Shown here piece by piece: positions 34,999 through 44,028 of a stretch of DNA of 64,000 bases. This stretch comes from Sphingomonas sp. S2M10 (GTDB lineage: Bacteria; Pseudomonadota; Alphaproteobacteria; Sphingomonadales; Sphingomonadaceae), in assembly GCF_012650175.1 (NCBI RefSeq), contig NZ_JAAILI010000048.1, forward strand, positions 1-64,000. Direction: 5' to 3'. A program made the translations under genes and the position numbers. The notes under the pieces are model-generated. The model worked only from the letters and a program-made list of their open reading frames with translations. It did not search any database and had not been told where the DNA came from. Position 1 is the stretch's first letter. Each line of letters begins with the position of its first letter.

Positions 34999-35091
34999 GG
35001 GCTCCGGGCCTAGGCCGCGGCGAGGCCTGCGGCAAGAATACGGAACATTCCCAAGCGACGCTCGCGCCGCGGCGGTCCATCCGGCAGGATC

Positions 35092-36414
35092 ATGTGGACC
35101 TATCATCCCGATCTGCTCGCTACGCCCGTGCCGCGTTACACCAGCTATCCCACCGCCGCCGAATTCGGCGAGGGCGTCGGACCCGCGGAGATGGCGGCGG
35201 CGCTCGACCGGGTGGCGCCGCAGACCGATCTGTCGCTCTACCTGCACATTCCCTTCTGCCGCGAGATCTGCTGGTATTGCGGCTGCAACACCGGTGCCGC
35301 CAACCGCACCGCCCGCCTCGACGCCTATCTGTTTCGCCTGTCCGAAGAGATCGATTCCATCGCCCGGCGGCTGGACGGGCGCGGCAGGGTGGGGAGGATC
35401 GCCTTTGGCGGCGGCAGTCCCAATGCGATTGCGCCCGAGGCCTTTCTTCGCCTTGTAACACAGGCCAAGGCGGCGTTCGGCGCTTCGGCGCCGGTGCTGT
35501 CGGTGGAAGTGGATCCGCGCGGCTTCGATGCGGCCTGGGCGGAGGCGATGGCCAAGGCGAGCGTCTCACGCGCGAGCCTGGGGGTGCAGACTTTCGACGC
35601 CGGGCTACAGGCGGCGATCGGCCGGGTACAGCCGCGCGCGGACATTGCCGCCACCTTCGATCTGCTGCGCGGCGCCGGTGTCGAATCGATCAATTTCGAC
35701 CTGATGTACGGCCTGCCCGGGCAGACGGACGAGGCGCTCGCCGATTCGATCGGCGAAAGCGTGGCGATGGGGGCCGATCGCCTTGCGGTGTTCGGCTATG
35801 CGCATGTGCCGCACCTGATCCCGCGCCAGCGCCGGATCGATGCGGCCGCGCTGCCCGATGCCGCCGAGCGCTTCGCCCAGGCCGCGCTGGCGCATGCCGC
35901 GCTGACCGGCGCAGGGTATGACGCGATCGGCTTCGACCATTTCGCCCGCCCCCAAGATGCCATTGCCGTCGCCGCACGCGAGGGCCGGTTGCGGCGCAAC
36001 TTCCAGGGCTCCACCGAGGACGAGGCCGAGGTGCTGATCGGGCTGGGCGCCAGCGCGATCAGCCAGTTCCCGGACCTGCTCGTCCAAAATGAGAAGAATG
36101 CCGGGCGCTGGCACATGGCGGTATCCTCGGGTCGGCTGGCGGCCGCCCGCGGGGTGCGGCGTTCGAGCGACGACCAGTGGCGCGCGGCGGTGATCGAGGA
36201 ATTGCTCTGCCACGGCCATGCCGATCTGGCGGGCATTGCCGGCCGCGCCGCGATCGCGCTGCGGCTCGCCCGCTTCGCGGCGCTGGGGCTGGTGCGTTGG
36301 GAGGGCAGCATGCTGCTGCTCGCGCCGGAGGCGCTGCCCTATGCGCGGGTGATCGCCAGCGCGATCGACCAGTATCGCGGCTCCGCCCCGGCGCGGTTCA
36401 GCAGCGCGGTGTGA
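35092..36414 (+). CDS. hemN: Oxygen-independent coproporphyrinogen III oxidase
   Basis: A 440-residue radical-SAM enzyme that decarboxylates coproporphyrinogen III in heme synthesis without oxygen. The 4Fe-4S binding motif is HIPFCREICWYCGC (C56, C60, C63), followed by the radical-SAM glycine-rich element IAFGGGSPN and SVEVDPRG. The N-terminal TPVPRYTSYPTA is typical of true HemN rather than HemW. It encodes anaerobic or microaerobic heme supply, consistent with cytochrome bd nearby. No FNR site was recognised upstream. Confidence 0.94.
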   Translation: MWTYHPDLLATPVPRYTSYPTAAEFGEGVGPAEMAAALDRVAPQTDLSLYLHIPFCREICWYCGCNTGAANRTARLDAYLFRLSEEIDSIARRLDGRGRVGRIAFGGGSPNAIAPEAFLRLVTQAKAAFGASAPVLSVEVDPRGFDAAWAEAMAKASVSRASLGVQTFDAGLQAAIGRVQPRADIAATFDLLRGAGVESINFDLMYGLPGQTDEALADSIGESVAMGADRLAVFGYAHVPHLIPRQRRIDAAALPDAAERFAQAALAHAALTGAGYDAIGFDHFARPQDAIAVAAREGRLRRNFQGSTEDEAEVLIGLGASAISQFPDLLVQNEKNAGRWHMAVSSGRLAAARGVRRSSDDQWRAAVIEELLCHGHADLAGIAGRAAIALRLARFAALGLVRWEGSMLLLAPEALPYARVIASAIDQYRGSAPARFSSAV

Positions 36415-36536
36415 CGTGGGCGGCGCTCCGGGAATCTACCCAAGGTCGGCTATATAGCTTCGGTTAATTTCGGCTCTTATAAGGCGCTCGCCCGACACGC
36501 GCCGGGGTCCTGTTCGCGCGGTTCGAAAGAGCACCG

Positions 36537-39500
36537 ATGTCGCGTCCCGTATTCTTCGATCCCACCGGCAGCCGCAGGCGCTGGACGATGCGCACGGTGT
36601 TCGCCCTGATCGGCGGCGTGCTGCTGGCAGCGATCGTGTTCGCTGCCACCATCGTCAACGTGCCGCCCGCGCAGGATCTGCCGGTGCGCTGGGAGAACGC
36701 CAAGCCGGCGGCGCTGCGCTCGCTGAGCGCGCGCGGCCAGTCGCGGTCGCAGCGCTGGCTGCCCGGCGGCGCCGCCAAGCGCCCCGGCGCACCGCTCACC
36801 GTCGGCTTCTACGTGCCCTGGGATCCCACGAGCGCCGACTCGCTCCGCCGCAACATCGGCGATCTCGACTGGGTGGTGCCGGCCTTCGTCTCGGTAACCG
36901 GGCCCAACCACGCGATGCAGGTGCTCGACGATCCCAAGTTCGCGAACATCATCGCCGGCGCTGCGCGCCGGCCGCGGGTTCTGCCGATGGTGCAGAACGT
37001 GTCCGACGAAGCCTGGGACACCGCCGGATCAACCAAGCTGATGGCGAGCGCTTCGGCGCGGGCGAAGCTGGCGCGCGACCTCGCCGCGATGGTCAAGGCG
37101 CGCAACCTTTCCGGCCTGGTGATGGATTTCGAGAGCCTGCAGCCGGGCTCGCTGCCCGGCTATGCCCAGCTGCTCGACCAGATCAACAAGGCCATGCCCA
37201 AGGACAAGACGCTCGCGGTGACCGTGCCGGCGGGTGACGGCGCCTGGGATCTCAAGCGGTTCGCAGCGGTCACCGATCGTGTGATCCTGATGAACTATGA
37301 CGAGCATTGGCAAGGCGGCACCGCCGGCCCGATCGCCTCGCAACCCTGGTTCGTCGAGGAACTGCGCCGCGCGGTGGCCAAGGTCGGCACCGACAAGCTG
37401 ATCGTCGCGCTGGCCAGCTATGCCTATGATTATCACGGCGACGGCGTGGATGCGCTGAGCATCGAAGAGGCCTGGTCGGCGGCGCGCGACAGCGAGGCCA
37501 GCGTCACCTTCGACAAGACCAGCGGCAACAGCGCCTTCGCCTATGACGAGGACGGCAAGCACCACGAAATCTGGATGGTCGACGCCACCGCCACCTGGAA
37601 CCAGTTGCAGGCGGTGCGCGCCGCCGGTGTGGGCAGCGTCGCGCTGTGGCGACTCGGCACCGAGGATGCCGGGGTGTGGACCGCGCTGCTCGCCTATCGC
37701 CATGGCGGCCGGCCGGACCTGAGCCGCATCGTGCCGGCGACCAATGTCGATGTGGAGGGTCCGGGCGAAATCCTGCGCGTCACCTCCACGCCGACCATGG
37801 GCCAGCGGGCGATCCGCTTCGATGCCGCCAACATGATCCGCGACGTGCAGTACCCCGTATTGCCGGCGCCCTATGTCGTCATGCGCACCGGCGCCTCGAA
37901 GAACGAGATCGCGCTGACCTTCGACGACGGTCCCGATCCCAATTACACGCCGCGCATCCTCGACATCCTCAAGGCCGAGCAGGTGCCCGCGACCTTCTTC
38001 ATCATCGGCGAGAACGGGCTGCAGCACCCGCTGCTGCTGCGCCGGCTGGTGGCGGAGGGGCATGAGCTGGGCAACCACACCTATACCCACCCGAACCTCG
38101 CCACCACCTCGGCCGCCAGCACCGCGCTGGAGCTCAACGCCACCCAGCGGCTTGTGCAGGCCTATACCGGACGCGGCATGCGGCTGTTCCGCGCGCCCTA
38201 TTTCGGCGACGCCGAGCCCTCGACGCCCGATGAGCTTGATCCCGCCGTGGTCGCGCAGAAGCAGGGTTACACGGTGGTCGGCCTGCACGTCGACCCGGAC
38301 GACTGGAAGCGGCCCGGCGTGGACGCCATCGTGCAGGGCGTGATCGACGATGTGGCCTCCGCCACGCCCGACCGTTCGACCAATGTCGTGCTGCTCCATG
38401 ACGGCGGCGGCAATCGCGAGCAGACCATCGCGGCACTGCCCCGCATCATCCACGAACTCCGCGCGCGCGGCTATCGCTTCGTGCCGATCTCCAGGCTTGC
38501 CGGACTTTCCTATGACGAGGTGATGCCGCCGATCCGCGGCAGCGACCTTCTGGCCGTGCGGGCGGATGTGGCGATCTTCGTGTCGCTGGCGGCGATCGCC
38601 TCGGGGCTGCGCTGGATGTTCTTCATCGCGATCACGCTGGGCATCGCCCGCGCGCTGATCCTCGCCGGGCTGGCGCTGCGCCAGCGGCTGCGCGAGCGGG
38701 GTGCACCGCCGATATTCACGCCGACCGTCTCGGTGATCATCCCGGCCTATAACGAGGAGCGGGTGATCGAATCCTCGGTGCGCCGCGTGCTCGCCAGCGA
38801 CTATCCGGCGATCGAACTGATTGTCGCCGACGACGGATCGAAGGACCGCACCAGCGCGATCGTGTCGGCGGCCTTTGGCGACGATCCGCGGGTGACGCTG
38901 CTGACCCTGGTCAATGGCGGCAAGGCGGCCGCGCTCAACCGCGCGCTGCGACAGGCGAGGGGCGAGGTGATCATCGCGCTCGACGCCGATACCCAGTTCG
39001 AGCCCGAGACCATCCGCCGCCTCGCGCGCTGGTTCGCCGACGACAAGATCGGCGCGGTGGCGGGCAGCGCGCAGGTCGGCAATCGGGTGAATCTCGTCAC
39101 CCGCTGGCAGGCGGTAGAATATATCACCGCGCAGAATCTCGAGCGCCGGGCGCTTGCCGGGTTCAACGCGATCACCGTGGTGCCGGGTGCGGTGGGGGCG
39201 TGGCGTCGCGCCGCGCTCGACGCGGTGGGCGGCTACCCCGAGGATACGCTGGCCGAGGACCAGGACCTCACCATCGCCATCCAGCGCGCCGGCTGGCGGG
39301 TCACCTATGATCCCGATGCGGTCGCCTGGACCGAGGCGCCGGAGAGCTTCAAGGCGCTCGCCAAGCAGCGCTATCGCTGGGCGTTCGGCACGCTCCAGTG
39401 CCTGTGGAAGCATCGCGGCCTGTATCGCGACAAGAACGCACGCGGGCTCGCCTGGATCGGGCTGCCCCAGGCCTGGGTGTTCCAGATCCTGTTCGCCGCG

Positions 39501-39851
39501 ATCTCGCCGCTGATCGATCTCGCGCTGGTGTCCGCGATCTTCGCCACCGGCGTGCGGATCGCCCAGCACGGCTGGGAGCAGACGCGCGGCGATGTGGGCA
39601 CCATGGCGATCTACTGGGCCGCGTTCACCGCGATCGACATCGGTTGCGGCTGGGTCGCCTATCGGTTGAACAGCCGACGGATTCGCTATCCGGCGCTGCT
39701 GCTGGTGTCGCAGCGCTTCGTATATCGCCAGCTGATGTACTGGGTCGTGCTGCGGGCAATCAGTTCGGCGGTGGGCGGCTGGTTCGTCGGCTGGGGGAAG
39801 CTGGAACGTACCGGCCGGGTCGCCGCTGCGGAGCATGTAGCGGCGGGGTAA
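36537..39851 (+). CDS. Three-domain GH18-like / NodB deacetylase / GT2 glycosyltransferase
   Basis: A 1,104-residue membrane protein with three enzyme-like parts. After an N-terminal membrane segment (residues 20-40), residues 90-400 resemble a GH18 chitinase barrel (GLVMDFESL around residue 197, where chitinases have DGIDLDWE). Residues 455-650 are a polysaccharide deacetylase: TFDDGPDPN, GHELGNHTYTHPN, RAPYFG, VVLLHDGGG. Residues 730-960 form a GT2 synthase: SVIIPAYNEER, ADDGS, DADTQ, EDQD, QRYRW. Membrane segments follow. A processive synthase that also deacetylates and trims its glycan is likely. Substrate unknown. Confidence 0.85.
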   Translation: MSRPVFFDPTGSRRRWTMRTVFALIGGVLLAAIVFAATIVNVPPAQDLPVRWENAKPAALRSLSARGQSRSQRWLPGGAAKRPGAPLTVGFYVPWDPTSADSLRRNIGDLDWVVPAFVSVTGPNHAMQVLDDPKFANIIAGAARRPRVLPMVQNVSDEAWDTAGSTKLMASASARAKLARDLAAMVKARNLSGLVMDFESLQPGSLPGYAQLLDQINKAMPKDKTLAVTVPAGDGAWDLKRFAAVTDRVILMNYDEHWQGGTAGPIASQPWFVEELRRAVAKVGTDKLIVALASYAYDYHGDGVDALSIEEAWSAARDSEASVTFDKTSGNSAFAYDEDGKHHEIWMVDATATWNQLQAVRAAGVGSVALWRLGTEDAGVWTALLAYRHGGRPDLSRIVPATNVDVEGPGEILRVTSTPTMGQRAIRFDAANMIRDVQYPVLPAPYVVMRTGASKNEIALTFDDGPDPNYTPRILDILKAEQVPATFFIIGENGLQHPLLLRRLVAEGHELGNHTYTHPNLATTSAASTALELNATQRLVQAYTGRGMRLFRAPYFGDAEPSTPDELDPAVVAQKQGYTVVGLHVDPDDWKRPGVDAIVQGVIDDVASATPDRSTNVVLLHDGGGNREQTIAALPRIIHELRARGYRFVPISRLAGLSYDEVMPPIRGSDLLAVRADVAIFVSLAAIASGLRWMFFIAITLGIARALILAGLALRQRLRERGAPPIFTPTVSVIIPAYNEERVIESSVRRVLASDYPAIELIVADDGSKDRTSAIVSAAFGDDPRVTLLTLVNGGKAAALNRALRQARGEVIIALDADTQFEPETIRRLARWFADDKIGAVAGSAQVGNRVNLVTRWQAVEYITAQNLERRALAGFNAITVVPGAVGAWRRAALDAVGGYPEDTLAEDQDLTIAIQRAGWRVTYDPDAVAWTEAPESFKALAKQRYRWAFGTLQCLWKHRGLYRDKNARGLAWIGLPQAWVFQILFAAISPLIDLALVSAIFATGVRIAQHGWEQTRGDVGTMAIYWAAFTAIDIGCGWVAYRLNSRRIRYPALLLVSQRFVYRQLMYWVVLRAISSAVGGWFVGWGKLERTGRVAAAEHVAAG

Positions 39852-40201
39852 CCGCGGACGCGATCTTCAAATAATGATCCCCGGCGGCCCCTTGTCAGCA
39901 GCGGGGGCGGGGCGTGGCGCCGTTGCTACGGACTACCGTTTATCCTGGACGGCGGAGAAATCGTGGCTTTTCTGCACCAGGTCGATATTTTTCATAGTCA
40001 ATCCTGATGAAATCAGCCCTTCGAAGGGCGGTAAATCCAGTAGAGAGAGCGTTGGGACGTCTTATTTTGGTGAATTAGTAAGCAAGATGAAGCGAAGATG
40101 ATTTAAGCGCGTATTCATTGTTACAGATAGTGTAACATTTACGCCAACTATATTGCCTAGGTCGCCCCGACCCATACTGCACCACCTCGGGGAAAAGCTT
40201 C
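39852..40201. promoter_or_regulatory. 350-bp AT-rich intergenic region with an inverted repeat
   Basis: The stretch upstream of the second TonB receptor is distinctly AT-rich compared with its surroundings and holds no convincing gene. At 40119-40137 it contains TGTTACA-N5-TGTAACA, a perfect 7-bp inverted repeat that looks like an operator for the downstream receptor. Further upstream there is a small hairpin CCCTTCGAAGGG at 40017-40028. Confidence 0.5.
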
Positions 40202-42811
40202 ATGATCCGTCATTTTACTTTTCGACTTGCGCTGCTGAGCGGCGCTACCGCCGCTGCGCTCACTGCCGCGCCGGCGATGGCGCAGGCCCAGGTAGCCGAC
40301 GCCGCCCCCGCGGCCGATGCGCCCGCCCAGGAGGGCCTTGCCGACATCGTCGTCACTGCTACCCGGCGCGAAACCAACCTCCAGAAAACGCCGATATCGA
40401 TCAGCGTGCTCAACGCACAGGGCCTGCAGGACCGGCACGTCCAGAGCCTGTTCAATCTGGCCGACGGCACCATCCCGTCGCTGCGCGTCGCCACCTTCGA
40501 GGCGCGCCAGTCGGCGTTGACGATCGGCATCCGCGGCATCGTCCCCTACGACCAGAACCAGACCGCGCGTGACGGCGGCGTCGGTGTCTATATCGACGGC
40601 GTGGCGCTGGGTAAGACGCAGGGGCTCAATGCCGCGCTGTTCGACATCGAGCGGATCGAGGTGCTCAAGGGCCCGCAGGGCACGCTGTTCGGCCGCAACA
40701 CCGAAGGCGGCGCGCTGTCGCTCGTGTCGCGGGCGCCGTCCGGCGTGTTCGGCGGCCGCGTCACCGCGGGCGTGGGCAATTATGGCAGCCACAATGTCGA
40801 CGCGCACCTCGACCTGCCCGCCTTCCAGAACGTGGCACTCAAGTTCGACGGCGTCTATCAGCACCAGGATCCGACGGTGCAGAACCCGCTCACGGGTTCG
40901 ACGGGCTGGAACTATTATGATCGCAAGGGCGGTCGCGTCGCCGCGCGCTGGAAGCCGGTCGAGGGCTTCACCGCCGACTTCGCCTATGACTATGCGAAGG
41001 ACGAGAACACCCCGCAGTACAGCCAACTGGTCAACTACAACCCCAACAACTATGCCGTCGGCGCGTTCAACAACGGCGTGCTGCAGCTGAACGGCGTAAA
41101 CTGTGGCGGCACGATCACCACCGCCCAGGCTGCCGCCGGTCGCCCGGTCTGCATCGCGCCCAAGGCGCCGCTGGTCGGCGTCCACCCGGAGCGGCAGAAG
41201 GTCGCCGATGTCGGCGTGCCGCAGCAGCCCAGCGTCGACATCACCCATGGCTTCTCGTCCAACCTGAAATATGTCGCCGCGCCGTGGCTGGAACTGCGCT
41301 CGATCACCGCCTGGCGCGGCGTCAGCACCGATCAGTGGGATAACTCCGGCGGGCCGGAGCGCAGCTCGTTTGCGCCATTCGTGCCGAACACGGCCAACCC
41401 GGCGGCGCTCAACACCACCGGCACCTTCAGCCGCTACAGCCTGTCGTTCCTGCGCCAGCACCAGTTCAGTCAGGAATTCCAGGCGGTCGGCAGCGTGCCG
41501 CAATTCGACTATGTCGTCGGCGCCTATTATTTCACCGAGCGCGCCACGGAATATGCCGCGACGCCGCTGAGCAACCAGTGGAATGCTGACGGTACCGCCT
41601 ACACGATCCGCAGCCCGATACCGGGCAATTCCAGCCCGATCACCGGCGCGAATTCGGGCTATCAGCAGTTCGATCCGTCGTGCAACAACACGCTGGCAGC
41701 CACCGTGCCGCAGTTCGCCAATAGCTGCCAGCTCATCACCCGCGCCAGCCAGGCGAGCGACCACAATTATTCGCTGTTCGGCAACCTGACCTTCACGCCG
41801 GATGCACTGAACGACGTGGTGCACGTCACCGTCGGCGGCCGCTGGACCAGGGACAAGCGCCACGGCACGCTGTACGTCGTCAACAATCGTGCGGACCTGG
41901 TCACCGCGGGCACGGTGTCGCCCTTCGGCTTCAGCAACAGCGTCAGCCGGTTCGATCCGATGATCAATGTCGCGTTCGACGCGACGCAGGACGTCCATCT
42001 GTACGCCAAATACGCAACGGGCTTCCGCGCCGGCGGCGCCAACGACCGGTCGCTCCAGTTCAATGCCTTCGGGCCGGAATCGGTCAAATCGTACGAAGTC
42101 GGCGCCAAGATGGACTTCTGGAACCACAAGGCGCGCCTGAACCTGGCGGGCTACATCATGGACCGCGCCAACACCCAGTTCGACTTCGACTATTTCGACA
42201 CGAACGGGGCGAGCCCGACCAACGGCAGCCATATCGAGCAGACGACCAATGCCGGCCAGAGCAAGATCCGCGGGATAGAGGCGGATCTCACCGTGGCGCC
42301 GGCCCAGGGGCTGACGCTGACCGGTTCCTATGCCTACACCTATTGGCGGGCGCCCTCGGCGGTGAACCCGCTCACCCCCGGCGCGCCGGCGCAGCAGCTG
42401 TACATCGTCTACACGCCGAAGAATGCCGCGTCGGCAGCGATCGACTATGCCGTCCCGATCGGCAACGGCGACGCCAGCGTTCGTTTCCACCTGGATGGCA
42501 GTTATGCCAGCAGCCAGTATAGCTTCCAGCTCGAGCCCACCAAGACCGATGCCAGCTTCGTGATGAACGGCCGCATCGCGCTGGCCGATATCGCCGTGTC
42601 GGACCATAACAGGGTCACGTTCGCCTTTTGGGTGCGCAACCTGCTCGACGAGACCTATATCTATCGCCGGTCCTCGGCCAATTCGGTGCCCGTCTACAAT
42701 TACGGCGCCAACGGCCAGTTGGTGTCGACCAGCTATGGCGGCATTTTGGGCGACTATGCCAACTTCAACCCGCCGCGGACCTGGGGCTTCGAAGCGGGTG
42801 TGAAATTCTGA
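40202..42811 (+). CDS. TonB-dependent receptor (FecA/siderophore-type plug)
   Basis: An 869-residue outer-membrane receptor. Signal peptide MIRHFTFRLALLSGATAAAL with cleavage near AMAQ; the TonB-box region ADIVVTATRRETNLQKTPIS; plug DIERIEVLKGPQGTLFGRNTEGGALS; C-terminal beta strand TWGFEAGVKF. The VTATRR and LKGPQGTLFGRN wording is typical of Sphingomonad receptors. The ligand is not evident from sequence. GGGGA lies 9 bases before the ATG, and a perfect inverted repeat upstream suggests regulation. Confidence 0.9.
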   Translation: MIRHFTFRLALLSGATAAALTAAPAMAQAQVADAAPAADAPAQEGLADIVVTATRRETNLQKTPISISVLNAQGLQDRHVQSLFNLADGTIPSLRVATFEARQSALTIGIRGIVPYDQNQTARDGGVGVYIDGVALGKTQGLNAALFDIERIEVLKGPQGTLFGRNTEGGALSLVSRAPSGVFGGRVTAGVGNYGSHNVDAHLDLPAFQNVALKFDGVYQHQDPTVQNPLTGSTGWNYYDRKGGRVAARWKPVEGFTADFAYDYAKDENTPQYSQLVNYNPNNYAVGAFNNGVLQLNGVNCGGTITTAQAAAGRPVCIAPKAPLVGVHPERQKVADVGVPQQPSVDITHGFSSNLKYVAAPWLELRSITAWRGVSTDQWDNSGGPERSSFAPFVPNTANPAALNTTGTFSRYSLSFLRQHQFSQEFQAVGSVPQFDYVVGAYYFTERATEYAATPLSNQWNADGTAYTIRSPIPGNSSPITGANSGYQQFDPSCNNTLAATVPQFANSCQLITRASQASDHNYSLFGNLTFTPDALNDVVHVTVGGRWTRDKRHGTLYVVNNRADLVTAGTVSPFGFSNSVSRFDPMINVAFDATQDVHLYAKYATGFRAGGANDRSLQFNAFGPESVKSYEVGAKMDFWNHKARLNLAGYIMDRANTQFDFDYFDTNGASPTNGSHIEQTTNAGQSKIRGIEADLTVAPAQGLTLTGSYAYTYWRAPSAVNPLTPGAPAQQLYIVYTPKNAASAAIDYAVPIGNGDASVRFHLDGSYASSQYSFQLEPTKTDASFVMNGRIALADIAVSDHNRVTFAFWVRNLLDETYIYRRSSANSVPVYNYGANGQLVSTSYGGILGDYANFNPPRTWGFEAGVKF

Positions 42812-42844
42812 TGGCGCGTTCCCGCCCCTTCGGTGGCGGGACCG

Positions 42845-43474
42845 TCATTCGGCGCGGCCAGGAAGGCGAGGTCCTTCCGGGCCGTTCTGCGTCCGGCGCC
42901 GACCGAGGTCGGAGAGCGCGCGGAAGGTGATCGACCAGCGCGGCACGTCCATGGGCGCGATGCTGTGTTCCCAGCCGTGGCGCGCCTCCCCGGAAAGCAG
43001 GTAGATCGATCGGGGAGGAAGCGGCTGTTCGGCACGGTCGAACGCCCGCGGGCCGGCGCGGCGGCGCAGCCGCAACGTGGCGGGCGCGCCGAGTGAAATG
43101 CCCACCACCTCTTCGAACACCGGCCGATCGCGGTGCCAGCCGATACCCGCGCCCGGCGGGTAATGAATCAGCAGCGCCTGAACGAGCGTGCCAGGCGCCA
43201 GGCCGGCAAAGGCTTCCGCGCGCTCGCGCAGCGGCACCAGCCAGGCCGGCATGGCGGCGGCGGGGCCGACCCCGCCCTGCTCGAAATCATAGTGCCAGCC
43301 ATAGCTGGCGGTCCGCCGGTTGCCGATCCATCCCTGGAACCGAAAGGGGAGCAGCGAGTCCGAGTCGATGGACGCGATCGCGGCGGATTCCTCGGCTGCG
43401 TCCAGAAATCCGGTGTCGATGCAAAAGCCGGAAGGGCCGGGAACATCGAACAAATCTGGTTGCCGAACGGCCAT
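42845..43474 (-). CDS. alkB: Alpha-ketoglutarate-dependent dioxygenase AlkB
   Basis: A 209-residue 2OG-Fe(II) dioxygenase that reverses alkylation damage in nucleic acids. Iron ligands H114 and D116 (GIGWHRDRPVF) and H170 (HGWEHS), with RWSITFR providing the oxoglutarate-binding arginines, define the family. NDYP-type residues appear as LLIHYPPGAGIGWH. The start MAVRQPDLFDVPG at 43474 has AGGGG upstream; the open frame extends through the AT-rich gap. It is transcribed away from the ArsR-family gene. No Ada box was recognised. Confidence 0.93.
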   Translation of the reverse strand: MAVRQPDLFDVPGPSGFCIDTGFLDAAEESAAIASIDSDSLLPFRFQGWIGNRRTASYGWHYDFEQGGVGPAAAMPAWLVPLRERAEAFAGLAPGTLVQALLIHYPPGAGIGWHRDRPVFEEVVGISLGAPATLRLRRRAGPRAFDRAEQPLPPRSIYLLSGEARHGWEHSIAPMDVPRWSITFRALSDLGRRRTQNGPEGPRLPGRAE

Positions 43475-43552
43475 AGCCCCTGAACCTTCGAGCCTCAGGT
43501 ATGCTCCCGAATAATCGCGGGAAAAGAGACACATTCCAGCAAGATTGCATAT

Positions 43553-43568
43553 ATATGATGTGTCATAT
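43553..43568. promoter_or_regulatory. Inverted repeat between alkB and the ArsR-family gene
   Basis: ATATGA-TGTG-TCATAT is a perfect 6-bp inverted repeat in an AT-rich gap. BigR/SqrR-type repressors bind AT-rich dyads of this kind, so it is a plausible autoregulatory operator for the neighbouring regulator. Assignment to that protein is inference. Confidence 0.5.
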
Positions 43569-43642
43569 TGATCCAGGTTTATGAATTTCCTGGATATTTT
43601 TGCAACGTGACGGGTTGCTTGGCTTAGGATACACGAATAGCC

Positions 43643-43993
43643 ATGGTCGCCGTGAAGAACGATATGATCGAGGTAATCGACCACGCGTCGCAGTTTTTGA
43701 AGGCGCTGTCCGGCCGCAGTCGTCTGCTGCTTCTATGCCATCTGGTTGATGGCGAGAAATCGGTGGGGGAACTGGCACGGCTCACCGGCGCGCGCGACAC
43801 AGCGGTCTCCCAGCAACTTGCCCTGCTTCGTCGCGAAGGCATGGTCTCTGCCCGGCGTGCCGGCCAGATGATCTTCTATTCGCTGGCAAGCCCGGAGGCG
43901 CGCCGCATGCTGGAGGCGCTGAACGACCTGTTCTGCGCCAATGACGGCGGCACCGGCCTGCTGCTGAAGCCGGAGCTCAGCGAGACCGCCTGA
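43643..43993 (+). CDS. ArsR/SmtB-family regulator, SqrR/BigR-like
   Basis: A 116-residue winged-helix repressor. The core LLLLCHLVDGEKSVGELARL...AVSQQLALLRREGMVSARR...MIFYSL is the ArsR fold, and it has cysteines C32 (in helix 2) and C98 (DLFCAND). Their 66-residue spacing matches the persulfide-sensing Cys41/Cys107 pair of SqrR and BigR. No metal-binding motif of the ArsR/CadC kind (CxC) is present. It probably senses sulfide-derived persulfides or oxidants and represses its own gene through the nearby inverted repeat. No sulfur-metabolism gene lies in the window. Confidence 0.85.
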   Translation: MVAVKNDMIEVIDHASQFLKALSGRSRLLLLCHLVDGEKSVGELARLTGARDTAVSQQLALLRREGMVSARRAGQMIFYSLASPEARRMLEALNDLFCANDGGTGLLLKPELSETA

Positions 43994-44028
43994 ACCGCGC
44001 CCCGCACCCGGCGTGCGGGCAGGCTGAT

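Noticed and set aside
34991-35091. FNR site upstream of hemN
   Set aside because: No TTGAT-N4-ATCAA-like sequence exists in the gap.
39874-40101. 75-residue plus-strand frame in the AT-rich gap
   Set aside because: No ribosome binding site, no homology pattern and it crosses base composition unlike coding DNA; kept as intergenic.
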